Below, piece after piece: positions 1-8,204 of a DNA stretch of 43,621 nucleotides (its first letter is position 1; the number at the start of each line of letters is the position of its first letter). Location: assembly GCF_030372065.1 (NCBI RefSeq), contig NZ_JAUDEA010000015.1, positions 1 to 43,621 of the forward strand, in the 5' to 3' direction. The position numbers were made by a program, and so were the translations under genes. Under the pieces are notes generated by a model. It saw only the letters and a program-made list of their open reading frames with translations, had not been told where the DNA came from and searched no databases. This DNA is from Thermophilibacter provencensis (lineage in GTDB: Bacteria; Actinomycetota; Coriobacteriia; Coriobacteriales; Atopobiaceae).

Positions 1-803
1 CCGAGGACAACGCCGAGCACCAGGACGATGAAGATCGCCTTGGTGGAGGTCATGCCCTTGCGGCCGAGGAGCCAGTACACAAAGCCGACGAGGCACGCCG
101 GGACGAGCTTGGGGCAGATGTTGTTCAGGATGTCCTGAACGTTGAGCGGAACGCCACCGATGTTGGGGTTGATCGTGAGGACGATGCCCACGTTGGTGGA
201 GATCAGCGCGCCGACCATGAAGACGCCCATGACGGTAGCGGCATCGGTGATCGCGTTGAGCTTGTCAGACATGGTGGTGACGAGCTTCATGCCCTGATCG
301 TAGGCGATGTAGGTCTGCTTGCAGCGGAACCAGTCGACCACGATGCAGGAGGCGATCCAGATGAAGATGCCAAGCGGGTTGCCGGCCTGGGCCATGTTGG
401 CGGCCAGGGCGCCGAAGATCGTCGGGAGCAGCGAGCCAAAGATGGAGTCGCCGATGGAGGCGAGCGGGCCCATGAGGCCGGTCTTCAGGGAAGCGACGGT
501 CTCGAGGCCGTCAACGCCCTCGGTCTCCTCGATGGCGAGGTCGATGCCCGTGATGATCGTGTTGAGGAAGTTCGAGGTGTTGAAGAACGGCGAGCACTGG
601 GTGCGGCAGGCGGTCTTCAGGGCCTCGGTGTTGTCCCCATAAATCTTGCGGAGCTGCGGAAGGATGATCCACAGGTAACCGGAGTGCTGCATACGCTCGT
701 AGTTCCAGCCAGCCTGGAAGCCGACGAGGTTGCGGATGTTAATCTGGCGAAGGTCAGCCTTGGTAAGCTTGTAGCCAGTGGTCTGTCCGGCATTAGAGCT
801 CAT
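1..803 (-). CDS. PTS system mannose/fructose/sorbose-family IID component (3' end cut by window)
   Basis: Membrane subunit of a mannose-family phosphotransferase system, which works with IIC to move the sugar while IIB phosphorylates it. About 267 residues are visible; the C-terminus lies beyond base 1. The N-terminus reads MSSNAGQTTGYKLTKADLRQ and is followed by family-typical stretches (NYERMQHSGYLW, GLMGPLASIGDSIFGSLLPT, the glycine-rich IID core) and hydrophobic segments near the truncated end. The chosen ATG overlaps the IIC stop codon by 11 bases, so the two are probably translationally coupled; an in-frame ATG at 812 is possible but sits very close to the GGAGGGAG ribosome site. Last visible gene of the GH35-IIB-IIC-IID operon. 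A IIA gene, needed for a full system, would be expected just outside the window. Family assignment is firm; substrate is inferred from the GH35 neighbour. Confidence 0.93.
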   Translation of the reverse strand, partial: MSSNAGQTTGYKLTKADLRQINIRNLVGFQAGWNYERMQHSGYLWIILPQLRKIYGDNTEALKTACRTQCSPFFNTSNFLNTIITGIDLAIEETEGVDGLETVASLKTGLMGPLASIGDSIFGSLLPTIFGALAANMAQAGNPLGIFIWIASCIVVDWFRCKQTYIAYDQGMKLVTTMSDKLNAITDAATVMGVFMVGALISTNVGIVLTINPNIGGVPLNVQDILNNICPKLVPACLVGFVYWLLGRKGMTSTKAIFIVLVLGVVL

Positions 804-1680
804 CGTCGTCATCTCCCTCCACGCCAGCAGAGACAGTCGCGACAGCCGCGTTCTGATGCTGCTGATAGTAAATGTAGGCAAGAGCGAAGCCGATGAGAGC
901 GACGGTCAGCATCGACAGACCCTTGAAGCTGCCACCGGTGATGGCGGTCTCGGTAGCACCGGCGACCGTGGCGACGTCGCCGCCGATGGTCTGGATGCTC
1001 GTGAAGGCGGTGCCGAGGAGGGCAGCGATCACGAAGCCGAGAATCAGGTAAGCGATGTGCTTCTTGACGGGCAGGTAGCGGAGCAGGATGGCGAAGCCGA
1101 CGGCCGGCAGCATGCCACCGGCGACGGTGAGGCCGGTGCCGAGCCAGGCGAGGTCGCCGTTGAGGGCGGTGGTGATGGCGTCAACCAGACCCTGGCCGAA
1201 GGCGAGGGCGAGGAAGACCGGGATCATACGGGAGAGGCACCAAGAGACAGCACCCATCCAGTAGTGAACGTTATAGGCGCCCCAGTTCATCTTCTCGACG
1301 TCAGCGTCGCAGGCGTGACCCCAGAAGGTGTTGGCCATACGACCGAGGATGTCGGTGTAGACGAGGATGGCGGCCACGGGCACGCCGAGGGCGGCGAGGG
1401 CCTGCTCCGGGTCCATGCCGGAGCTCACGGCGAAGGCCGTGGCGATCAGGGTGCCGGAGTTGGCGTCGATGCGGGAAGCGCCGCCGAAGGTGCCAACGCC
1501 GAGGATGGTGAGCTGCATGCTACCACCGATGAAAAGACCAGTTGCCATGTCGCCCATGATGAGGCCGGTGATGAAACCGGAGAACACGGCGGAGCCGGCG
1601 CTGGAGTACCAGTGCAGCTCGTCCATGATCTGGAAGCCCGCATAGAGCGTAAGCAGAAGAATCTGCCACCACTGAATCAT
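793..1680 (-). CDS. PTS system mannose/fructose/sorbose-family IIC component
   Basis: Integral membrane sugar permease subunit of a mannose-family PTS. The 295-residue length is slightly above the usual ~265. The sequence starts MIQWWQILLLTLYAGFQIMD and contains the family motif region SGFITGLIMGDMATGLFIGG, then GVGTFGGASRIDANSGT, followed by several hydrophobic helices to about residue 270. The tail is acidic (EGDDDDEL) and presumably cytoplasmic. A purine-rich ribosome site (GGAGGAAAAG) precedes the ATG. It lies 92 bases downstream of IIB and overlaps IID. In streptococci a GH35 gene with adjacent PTS IIB-IIC-IID handles galactosyl-beta-1,3-linked host glycans; the same order here suggests a galactoside such as lacto-N-biose or galacto-N-biose, which is inference. 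Confidence 0.93.
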   Translation of the reverse strand: MIQWWQILLLTLYAGFQIMDELHWYSSAGSAVFSGFITGLIMGDMATGLFIGGSMQLTILGVGTFGGASRIDANSGTLIATAFAVSSGMDPEQALAALGVPVAAILVYTDILGRMANTFWGHACDADVEKMNWGAYNVHYWMGAVSWCLSRMIPVFLALAFGQGLVDAITTALNGDLAWLGTGLTVAGGMLPAVGFAILLRYLPVKKHIAYLILGFVIAALLGTAFTSIQTIGGDVATVAGATETAITGGSFKGLSMLTVALIGFALAYIYYQQHQNAAVATVSAGVEGDDDDEL

Positions 1681-1772
1681 GGTTCTTTTCCTCCTTCTTG
1701 CAGTCTCGAACTTGTTTGAACCAACACGCTATGTTGTGCCGTGCATCTCCCCTCACGGCGTAGCGCCAAAGC

Positions 1773-2237
1773 CTAGAGCTTGAAGGGCTCCGGGTTGTTC
1801 TGCGGGGTGAGCTGAATGACCATGGGAACGCCCATGCTGCTCAGCTCGGTCAGGGCGTCAACGTCGTCCTGGCCGCAGTTGATGTTGCGGTTGTAGGTCT
1901 TGACGATGTTCATCGAGGTGATGTTGCCGAGGATGATCTCGTCGAACTTCACGCCGGCCTTGGCGAGCTTGACGTAGACCTCGGGCTTCTTGACGACGAT
2001 GAACAGACGCTGCGCGTCGTACTTGCCGGCGAGGATGTTGGCCGCGGCCTTCTCGACGGGCAGGACGGAGAGCTTGCAGGTGGCCGGGGTGGCCATGCGC
2101 AGGACCTGCTTCTGGGTGGCATCCTCGGCAACCTGGTCATCGACGACCATAAAGCGGCTGACCTGGCGGGCGTTGGCCCAGAGGTTGCCGACCTGGCCGT
2201 GGATGAGACGGAAGTCAACACGTGCTCCGACGATCAT
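1773..2237 (-). CDS. PTS system mannose/fructose/sorbose-family IIB component
   Basis: Cytoplasmic phosphocarrier that takes phosphate from IIA onto a histidine and passes it to the incoming sugar. The protein (154 aa) has the mannose-family signature ARVDFRLIHGQVGNLW with the active His at about residue 13, and the family's FIVVKKPEVYVKLAKAG segment near residue 95. The ATG at 2237 is preferred because AAGGAG lies nine bases upstream; a TTG nine bases earlier would start directly on the ribosome site. The start lies one base after the GH35 stop codon, so the two genes are tightly coupled. This is one of two mannose-type IIB genes in the window; the other (23220-23702) is an orphan. Confidence 0.95.
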   Translation of the reverse strand: MIVGARVDFRLIHGQVGNLWANARQVSRFMVVDDQVAEDATQKQVLRMATPATCKLSVLPVEKAAANILAGKYDAQRLFIVVKKPEVYVKLAKAGVKFDEIILGNITSMNIVKTYNRNINCGQDDVDALTELSSMGVPMVIQLTPQNNPEPFKL

Positions 2238-2238
2238 G

Positions 2239-4044
2239 CTACTCAACTCCTTCTTTCTCGAGGTGGTTGATGAGGGGCGCAGAGCGCAGGGAGATGGAGT
2301 CGCTCACGTGTCCCTCGGTCTCAAACAGCACGAGCTCGTTGACGCCGGCGCGCGTGACGCCGTGGGGGACGTAGAGGGTGGAAATGGGACCAATCTCCCA
2401 GTACCTGCCCACGTTGACCCCGTTGACAAAGACGACGCCCTTGCCAAAGCCCGTAGTGTCCACAAACGTGTCCGCCGGCTCGTCGATCGTGAACTCAAAG
2501 CGCGAGAAGGACGGCGTCCCCTCGGCCCAGCCGGCAGCGTAGTCAAGCTTGGAGACGTCCTCGAGGCCAAGACGGTAGGCCTCCCAGTTGAGGACGAAGT
2601 GAAGGTCCACGCACACGCCGGTGCGAATGCCCTTGCGCTGCGTGTCCGCGAGGAACTTGTGGCCGTAGTTAACGCGGCCCATGTTCTCGACGAGGATGTC
2701 GAGCTGGTTGTGCTCCTCCGGGAGCGCGTAGCGGATGTCCTCGCCGATGTGTTCCTGGTACTGCGTGGCCACGAGCTGCTGGTTGACGAAGACCTGGGCG
2801 CGGTCGCGGCCGTCCACCACGCGGATGCGCTCGGGCTCGCTGGTGTCGCGCTCAATCTGCGTGCGGTAGAGGACGTAGCCGTAGGACTGGCCCATGTCCT
2901 CCATCGTCTGCGGGTAGAGCGAGCTCACCGGCTCGGCGTCGAGGACGCCGAGGTTCTCGAAGAGGCCGGTGCGGCCCGTGAGACGGATCTTCTCCGCGCC
3001 CACCTCGACGGCCGTCTTGGTGACGGGGTCCGCCGTCCAGGCGTCCGGGAAGAGCTCGCGCACCACGTCGCGCAGCTTGTACCACTTCTCGGTGGGGTTG
3101 CCCTCCTCGTTGAGGACAGCGTCGTAGTCATAGCTCGTGACCTGGTGGAGGTCATGGGTGTGGCGGGCGGAGCAACCGTTCATGAAGCCAAAGTTGGTGC
3201 CGCCGTGGAACATGTAGAGGTTGATGGAGCCGCCGAGCTCGAGGAGCTCGCGCACGCAGTCAGCCAGGTCCTGGGCGTCACGCGTGATGACGTTCTCGCC
3301 CCAGCGGTTGAACCAGCCGTCCCAGAACTCCATGCACATGAGCGGCCACGTCTTGCCGTGCTCCTCGTGGAAGGCCTTGAGGTTGGCGAAGTTCTCCGCC
3401 GAGCGGGAGCCAAAGTTGCCGGTCACAAAGACGTCGTCGTCAATCAGCGTGCCGGCGCGCAGGCACCCGCGCCACGGGCCGTCGGAGGTGCACAGCGGCA
3501 CGTCCACGCCGCGCTCGAGCATGAGGTCGCGGATGGCGCGCAGGTACTCCTTGTCCTCGCAGTAGGAGCCGTACTCGTTCTCCACCTGCATCATGATGAC
3601 GTTGCCGCCGTGGGTGATCTGGCGGTCAACGAGGATGGGCATGAGGGCGTCATAGTAGGACGCCACGCGCGCGAGGAACTTGGGGTCACGCGAGCGCGGA
3701 CGCATGGTGCGGTCCTGGAGCAGCCATGCGGGGAAGCCGCCCCACTCCCACTCCGCACAGATGAACGGAGACGGGCGCACGATGGCCCAGAGACCGAGCT
3801 CGGCCGCCTCGTCGAGGAAGCGCGCGAGGGAGAGGCCGCCGGCAAAGTCAAACTCGCCGGGACGCGGCTCGTGGAGGTTCCACGGCACGTACGTCTCCAC
3901 GGTGTTGAAGCCCATGGCCTTGAGGTTGTAGAGGGAGTTGTGCCAGTCCGAGGGGTCAACGCGGAAGTAGTGAATCGAGCCGGAGAGAATCCGGAACGGC
4001 TCACCGTCGAGCACGAACTGGTCACGAATCTCAAACGTGTGCAT
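2239..4044 (-). CDS. bgaC: Glycoside hydrolase family 35 beta-galactosidase
   Basis: Retaining beta-galactosidase that removes terminal galactose, in the BgaC subgroup usually from beta-1,3-linked GlcNAc/GalNAc. The 601-aa protein has the GH35 TIM barrel in its first ~320 residues: substrate-pocket stretch ILSGSIHYFRV, acid/base Glu ~157 in VENEYGSY, and nucleophile Glu ~239 in MEFWDGWFNRWG. C-terminal beta-sandwich domains follow (GYVLYRTQ, VFVNGVNVGRYW). There is no signal peptide, so it should act in the cytoplasm. The ATG at 4044 is chosen for its GGGGAG site four bases upstream and the conserved start MHTFEIRDQF; an ATG ten codons upstream also has a weak site. First gene of an operon with PTS IIB, IIC and IID, matching the streptococcal bgaC locus. 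The upstream region holds a possible cre and an inverted repeat. Confidence 0.94.
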   Translation of the reverse strand: MHTFEIRDQFVLDGEPFRILSGSIHYFRVDPSDWHNSLYNLKAMGFNTVETYVPWNLHEPRPGEFDFAGGLSLARFLDEAAELGLWAIVRPSPFICAEWEWGGFPAWLLQDRTMRPRSRDPKFLARVASYYDALMPILVDRQITHGGNVIMMQVENEYGSYCEDKEYLRAIRDLMLERGVDVPLCTSDGPWRGCLRAGTLIDDDVFVTGNFGSRSAENFANLKAFHEEHGKTWPLMCMEFWDGWFNRWGENVITRDAQDLADCVRELLELGGSINLYMFHGGTNFGFMNGCSARHTHDLHQVTSYDYDAVLNEEGNPTEKWYKLRDVVRELFPDAWTADPVTKTAVEVGAEKIRLTGRTGLFENLGVLDAEPVSSLYPQTMEDMGQSYGYVLYRTQIERDTSEPERIRVVDGRDRAQVFVNQQLVATQYQEHIGEDIRYALPEEHNQLDILVENMGRVNYGHKFLADTQRKGIRTGVCVDLHFVLNWEAYRLGLEDVSKLDYAAGWAEGTPSFSRFEFTIDEPADTFVDTTGFGKGVVFVNGVNVGRYWEIGPISTLYVPHGVTRAGVNELVLFETEGHVSDSISLRSAPLINHLEKEGVE

Positions 4045-4270
4045 TGTGCTCCCCGTGTCTTTGTGCCGGCCCATCCGGCACCTTCTCCCGTAAGGCGAGA
4101 AACGCCATCCTAGACATCATACAGGTTTCCACCACAAATATCTCGAAATTGTGAAGGTGACTCTGAGCGGTCGGTTTTTGCCTATGAGCGGTAGTTGCCG
4201 TTTTCGCAGCTCAATGCCTTTTTTCTATTTAAAAAACTCATTTCCGCAGTTGTTTCGGGCAATTTAACTG

Positions 4271-4298
4271 GTAGTAACAACTCTATCAGTTGTCTACT
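4271..4298. promoter_or_regulatory. Inverted repeat, candidate operator of the GH35-PTS operon
   Basis: GTAGTAACAACT, a five-base spacer, then AGTTGTCTAC, which mirror each other apart from one base. The flanks also carry a direct repeat: ACTGGTA precedes the left arm and follows the right arm. The symmetry, the AT-rich setting and the position upstream of a sugar operon fit a dimeric repressor or activator site. The regulator is not encoded next to it, so the assignment is inference. Confidence 0.4.
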
Positions 4299-4330
4299 GG
4301 TATTACTTTTGAGTGACCATCAAAAATGTA

Positions 4331-4344
4331 TGAAAACGATTCCA
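4331..4344. promoter_or_regulatory. cre-like catabolite control site
   Basis: The sequence TGAAAACGATTCCA fits the relaxed Gram-positive catabolite-responsive element TGNNANCGNTNNCA at all fixed positions. It sits ~290 bases upstream of the GH35 start, further than usual for repression of that operon, and just past the end of the solute-binding protein gene. CcpA/LacI-type control of a PTS operon would be expected, but a 14-base degenerate match is weak evidence alone. Confidence 0.35.
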
Positions 4345-4374
4345 ATTGCACCCGGGGGTCGCTGTGGCGCTCGT

Positions 4375-5460
4375 CTATTTCTCGTCCGCGGCCTCTCCCG
4401 CGGCCGCCCACTGAGCGAGAAGAACCTCGCGCTCCGGAACCGACGGCTCCCCCACCTCGGGGAAGCCCTCCGGGTCCTGAACGTCCTCTCTGACCGGGCG
4501 CGCGCAGGCCTCGCGGGCCATCTCCTGCTGGCACTCCTGTCCCGTCACGTAGTCGATCCACGCCTGTGCCTGGGCCAGGTGCGCGCACCCCCTCACGATG
4601 GCGGTGCAGCCGCAGGTGACGTAGGCGCCCTCCTCGGGGCAGACGGGCTCCACCGCGAGGGCGTCCGCGAGCATCGCCTGCGAGACCAGCTGCTCGGAGA
4701 CAAGCGCGACCCGGCACTCCCCCTCCGCCAGGGCAGCGAGGGCATCCCCTGCGTCCGCCACGGGCACGCCCTGTGCGCGGAGCTCGCGGAGGAGCTCCAG
4801 CGCGGCGCCGTCCCCCTGCTGGGAAAGGGCACGGTCGATGGCCGCCACGTGCGCGGCGCCGCATGCGCTCGTTTGGGGGTCCGCCAGCGCCACGTGCCCG
4901 GCGAGCCCCTCGTCGAGCAGTGACGCATAGCCCGTGACCACCTGATCCTCCGCGGCGTCATCTGCGGAATCGCTCGAGGCGGCCTCTTCCGCGCGCACCG
5001 CAAGCACGGCAACCTCGCGGGTGACCGGCGTGACGCAGCCGCCCACGTTGCGACACCCCGCGCGCATGGCGCCGTTCTCGCCGGAGATGTACTCCTCAAG
5101 AAGCTCCTCGAGCCCCTCGTACCAGCTTGGGTCCGCTCCCCAGACAACGTCCGGGTCAGGGTCGAGGGACTCCCCCTCATCCCATGAAAGCAGGTCGGAG
5201 ACAGGCGCCTCCACCAGGCGCACCGTCACGCCCGTCTTCTCCGTGAAGGCGGGAATCACCGCGTTGACCAGCAGCTCCGGACACGAGGTGCGCACCACGA
5301 GCTTGCCGCCGAGCTTGCCCTCAGAGGGATTGGTGGCAACGGGCTCGCTCTGAACGTTCTCATCCCCGCCTCCCGCGCAGGCAGAAAGCGACACGGCGGC
5401 ACCCGCGGCGCCCGCGGCGCACGCGCGGAGAAACGCGCCCCTCGTGAGCGGGGCGGACAC
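4375..5460 (-). CDS. Orphan extracellular solute-binding lipoprotein
   Basis: Probably a membrane-anchored substrate-binding protein of the ABC-transporter type. It starts with a twin-basic/hydrophobic leader (residues ~1-27) ending in a lipobox-like SLSAC, with lipidation expected at Cys ~28. The mature part contains GKLVVRTSCPELLVNAVIPAF and DPDVVWGADPSWYE, reminiscent of the iron(III)/phosphoglycerate-type binding proteins (COG1840), and is unusually rich in acidic residues and cysteines. The GTG start overlaps the upstream HAD stop codon by one base (TAGTG), so it is translationally coupled. No permease or ATPase gene adjoins it, so the ligand is unknown and it may act as a sensor or share a distant transporter. 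Confidence 0.7.
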   Translation of the reverse strand: MSAPLTRGAFLRACAAGAAGAAVSLSACAGGGDENVQSEPVATNPSEGKLGGKLVVRTSCPELLVNAVIPAFTEKTGVTVRLVEAPVSDLLSWDEGESLDPDPDVVWGADPSWYEGLEELLEEYISGENGAMRAGCRNVGGCVTPVTREVAVLAVRAEEAASSDSADDAAEDQVVTGYASLLDEGLAGHVALADPQTSACGAAHVAAIDRALSQQGDGAALELLRELRAQGVPVADAGDALAALAEGECRVALVSEQLVSQAMLADALAVEPVCPEEGAYVTCGCTAIVRGCAHLAQAQAWIDYVTGQECQQEMAREACARPVREDVQDPEGFPEVGEPSVPEREVLLAQWAAAGEAADEK

Positions 5461-6317
5461 TACTCCAACCCCTCATCGGCCAGGAAGGCGGGCGTCTCCC
5501 CCACCGCCGTTGCCCGCGCGATCTCAAGGAGCGCCTCGGCCACGCCGTCCTCGCCCACCGAGCCCACGTGATGGCGAGCGACGCGCTTGACCTCGTCGTT
5601 TGCGTTGGCAACGGCCACCGCGTGCGGCACGCGGCGCATGATGTCGAGGTCGTTCTCGGCGTCCCCAAAGACGACCACCTCGCTGGGCGTGAGGTCAAGC
5701 GCATCGAGAAGAACATCGAGGCCACTCGCCTTGGACACCCCCGCCGGCAGCACGTCAAACCACTCCGGGATGGGCGAGACGATCCTCACCTCGGGAACCG
5801 CCTCGGCAATGATCTGCCGGCAGCGGTCCATGCGCTCGGGCGGCCCGGGGCAGGCAATGGTCGCCGCGATGAAGTCCTCGTTGGGAACCTCGTCCACAAC
5901 GGTTCCGGTAAAGTGCGTGCGTCCCTCGAAGACGGCGAGCTCGGGCTTGGTGGTGCGCACGCCGTAGGCGGGGTTGGTCTCGTCGGTCTGCTCCGGGTAG
6001 CACACGAGGAACACGCCCTTCTCGCCGCGCAGCGCCTCGTCGATGCGCACGAGCTCGTTGTGGCCAAGAAGGATCGTCCGCACGGCGACCCCGTTGGCAT
6101 GCACGCGCTTGCCGTTTGAGAAGATGCCCGTCCTGAAGCAGGCCTCGTCCCCCTGGAAGAAGCGCTTGAGCTCAAGGGGCTCGCGGCCGGTGGCGGGGCC
6201 AAAGAACACGCCGGCGTCGAGCACGGCATGGACCGCCTCGATGGTGCGGTCAGAGACGTGCGGCGCGCCAAAGGGGATGAGCGTGTTGTCCATGTCCGAG
6301 AGGGCGAGCTTGATCAC
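5460..6317 (-). CDS. Cof-type HAD-superfamily hydrolase (1)
   Basis: Cytoplasmic phosphatase of the haloacid dehalogenase superfamily, Cof/type IIB cap subgroup; these usually dephosphorylate sugar phosphates or other small phosphometabolites. The 285-aa protein has motif I at the N-terminus (LALSDMDNTLIP, nucleophile Asp 8 and Asp 10), motif II in GPATGRE, a motif III Lys near GVSKASGLD and motif IV in VVVFGDAENDLDIMRR. The start is GTG at 6317, with AGGAG five bases upstream; the stop of the preceding membrane protein gene lies inside that ribosome site. One of three Cof-type HADs in this window. Substrate cannot be told from sequence. Confidence 0.88.
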   Translation of the reverse strand: MIKLALSDMDNTLIPFGAPHVSDRTIEAVHAVLDAGVFFGPATGREPLELKRFFQGDEACFRTGIFSNGKRVHANGVAVRTILLGHNELVRIDEALRGEKGVFLVCYPEQTDETNPAYGVRTTKPELAVFEGRTHFTGTVVDEVPNEDFIAATIACPGPPERMDRCRQIIAEAVPEVRIVSPIPEWFDVLPAGVSKASGLDVLLDALDLTPSEVVVFGDAENDLDIMRRVPHAVAVANANDEVKRVARHHVGSVGEDGVAEALLEIARATAVGETPAFLADEGLE

Positions 6318-6325
6318 GGTCGCTC

Positions 6326-6862
6326 CTAGGTGGTCTGGGGAAGCAGGTCAAAGCGGTCGATGCTCATGAGGATCTCCTCGATGTCCACGATGCCGCGCAA
6401 CTTGACGACGCGCCGCCCGCCAACGTAGACGTCCAGGCTGCGAAAGCCGGACTCCATCCGCAGGCCGGACCACGCAAGGCGGTCTATCTCCGCGTACGCC
6501 ACCCACACGCGCGGGCCCAGAAACGGCGTGACGACCATGCAGTCGCTGAACGTGGAGACCCGGTAGCGGCAGAGGGCAAGCCAGAGGGCAAAGCTCATGA
6601 CGAGGTACGCGTCAAAGAAGGCGAGTACCGTGACGTGACTCGCTGCAAAGACGTTGGCGCTGCAGAGGCAGCCCATGAGCAGGCCAAACACGCCCATGAA
6701 CACCATGGAGAGCACAATCGAGCGCGTAAACGAAGCGGGGACCACGTACGTGTCATGGTGGCTGTGGTGGCGCTCGGTGATGCGGACGTTGCCCACGTGC
6801 TCAATGACGATCGCAACGAGCGGGAGTACAACGGCCGCGGCGGCGAGAAGGACGTCGGTCAC
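6326..6862 (-). CDS. Small membrane protein with C-terminal soluble domain, unknown function
   Basis: Not recognised. The 178-aa product begins with a hydrophobic segment (residues ~3-20), has a His-rich stretch (ERHHSHHDTY) and two more strongly hydrophobic segments (~50-95), then a soluble region of ~75 residues (CMVVTPFLGPRVWVAYAEIDRLAW to the end) that resembles the PH-like half of small bacterial membrane proteins. The GTG at 6862 is chosen because GGGGGAG lies five bases upstream; longer upstream extensions would run into pepT in another frame. It starts two bases after the pepT stop and ends eight bases before the next HAD gene, so it is probably co-transcribed with both. Confidence 0.7.
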   Translation of the reverse strand: MTDVLLAAAAVVLPLVAIVIEHVGNVRITERHHSHHDTYVVPASFTRSIVLSMVFMGVFGLLMGCLCSANVFAASHVTVLAFFDAYLVMSFALWLALCRYRVSTFSDCMVVTPFLGPRVWVAYAEIDRLAWSGLRMESGFRSLDVYVGGRRVVKLRGIVDIEEILMSIDRFDLLPQTT

Positions 6863-6864
6863 GG

Positions 6865-8121
6865 CTACTCCCCCGCAGACGCCGGGGCAACGGCAAACTT
6901 GGCAACGAGGCGCTCGAGCATGTCCACCGTGACCTCGAGCGAGCGCACGGGCACAAACTCGCGCACCGAGTGGGCGTTGTAGCCACCCGTGGCGAGGTTG
7001 GGGCACGGCAGGCCGCGGAAGGTGAGCTGGGCGCCGTCGGTGCCGCCGCGCGCTGGGACCACCACGGGCTCGATGCCCACCTCGCGGTTGGCCTCGAGGG
7101 CAAAGTCGATGAGGCGCTGGTCGTCCGGGCCAAACTTCTCCGCCATGTTGCGGTACTGCGGGCGGATGGACACCTCGACGGTCCCCTCGCCGTAGCGCGC
7201 GTTGAGGAAGGCGGCCACGTCGCGCATGGTCCGCTCGCGGCGGGCAAAGGCCGCGGCGTCAAAGTCGCGGATGATGTAGGAGAGCGTGACGTCTGAAGCG
7301 GAGCCCGTGATGTCCGTGGGGTGGAAGAAGCCCTCGCGGCCACAGGTGTGCTCCGGGCGCTCCCAGGCGGGAATCATCTGCTGGAACTCGGAGGCTACCG
7401 TAATGGCGTTGACCATCACGTCCTTGGCGGCGCCCGGATGGACCATCACGCCGTGAACGGAGACCGTGGCCTCGCTCGCCGAGAAGCACTCGTAGTTAAA
7501 CTCGCCGAGCGCCTCCCCGTCCACCGTGTAGCCGCCGCACGCGCCGAGCTCCTCGATCTTGAGCAGGCTCGCACCGTGGCCGATCTCCTCGTCGGGCACA
7601 AAGGCGGCCACGATGGCGGGGTGCGGAAGCTCGGGGTTTGCCGACAGGCGGGCGAGAAGCGCCATGATCTCGGCAACGCCAGCCTTGTCGTCGGCGGAGA
7701 GCAGCGTCGAGCCGTCGGAGCAGACGATGTCCTCGCCCACGAACTTCTCGAGGTCGGGCACCTGCTCGGGCGTGGTCTGGATGACCTCGCCGTCAACGAT
7801 GCCCGAGACGAGCGCGCCGCCCTCGTAGCGGACGATGTGCGGGCGCACGCCCGAGGCGGGCGCGTCCGGAGAGGAGTCGATGTGGGCGCAGAGCACGAGC
7901 GCGGGCAGGCCCTCGGCACCGGCGGAGGCGCCCAGCGTGCCCGTCACGTAGGCGTGCTCGTCGGCGCGGACATTCTGGCAGCCAAGGGCGCGCAGGTCTT
8001 CGGCAAGGACGCTCGCCATGTCGTGCTGGCGCTCGGTCGAGGGGGTCTGCTCGAGGTTGTCCGGATCCGAGGCGGAATCCACCTGCACATAGCGCATGAA
8101 GCGCTCGACGACGTCTGTCAT
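6865..8121 (-). CDS. pepT: Peptidase T (tripeptide aminopeptidase, M20B)
   Basis: Cytoplasmic di-zinc aminopeptidase that releases the N-terminal residue from tripeptides. The 418-aa length matches the family. Visible metal and catalytic positions are His 80 and Asp 82 in LCAHIDSSPDAP, the bridging Asp ~144 in LLSADDKAGVAE, the Glu pair in PDEEIGHGA (~178-179), Asp ~201 in YTVDGEALGE, and the late histidine in ATGGYNAHSVREF. The substrate-binding RGGTDGAQLTFRGLPCPN is intact. The ATG has GGGAGG four bases upstream. It lies 83 bases after the 2-hydroxyacid dehydrogenase gene and two bases before the membrane protein gene. Peptide use is consistent with an amino-acid-fermenting lifestyle; no link to the sugar genes is implied. 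Confidence 0.96.
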   Translation of the reverse strand: MTDVVERFMRYVQVDSASDPDNLEQTPSTERQHDMASVLAEDLRALGCQNVRADEHAYVTGTLGASAGAEGLPALVLCAHIDSSPDAPASGVRPHIVRYEGGALVSGIVDGEVIQTTPEQVPDLEKFVGEDIVCSDGSTLLSADDKAGVAEIMALLARLSANPELPHPAIVAAFVPDEEIGHGASLLKIEELGACGGYTVDGEALGEFNYECFSASEATVSVHGVMVHPGAAKDVMVNAITVASEFQQMIPAWERPEHTCGREGFFHPTDITGSASDVTLSYIIRDFDAAAFARRERTMRDVAAFLNARYGEGTVEVSIRPQYRNMAEKFGPDDQRLIDFALEANREVGIEPVVVPARGGTDGAQLTFRGLPCPNLATGGYNAHSVREFVPVRSLEVTVDMLERLVAKFAVAPASAGE

Positions 8122-8204
8122 GGGGCCTCCCTGGGGTTGTCGCTCTTCTCGCCCCTAGTCTAGCGCAGCAGAGGTGAGGCGGCACCCGCGCGGGTGGGCC
8201 CGCG

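Larger units (their letters stand above)
4045..4374. promoter_or_regulatory. Control region upstream of the GH35-PTS operon
   Basis: About 330 bases without a gene, clearly AT-richer than the coding DNA around it (for example the T-rich and A-rich stretch near 4215-4245). It must contain the minus-strand promoter of the GH35 operon and the 3' end of the solute-binding protein transcript. Two candidate operators are listed separately (4271-4298 and 4331-4344). No small reading frame with a credible ribosome site was seen, and no clear terminator with a T run follows the gene ending at 4375. Confidence 0.6.

Noticed and set aside
778..1719. 313-codon plus-strand open frame opposite PTS IIC
   Set aside because: Antisense shadow; product is Gly/Asp/Glu-rich low complexity with no family features.
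8183..8196. 14-bp perfect palindrome CACCCGCGCGGGTG after the dehydrogenase gene
   Set aside because: No loop and no T run, and such GC palindromes are expected by chance in this composition; kept out of the feature list.
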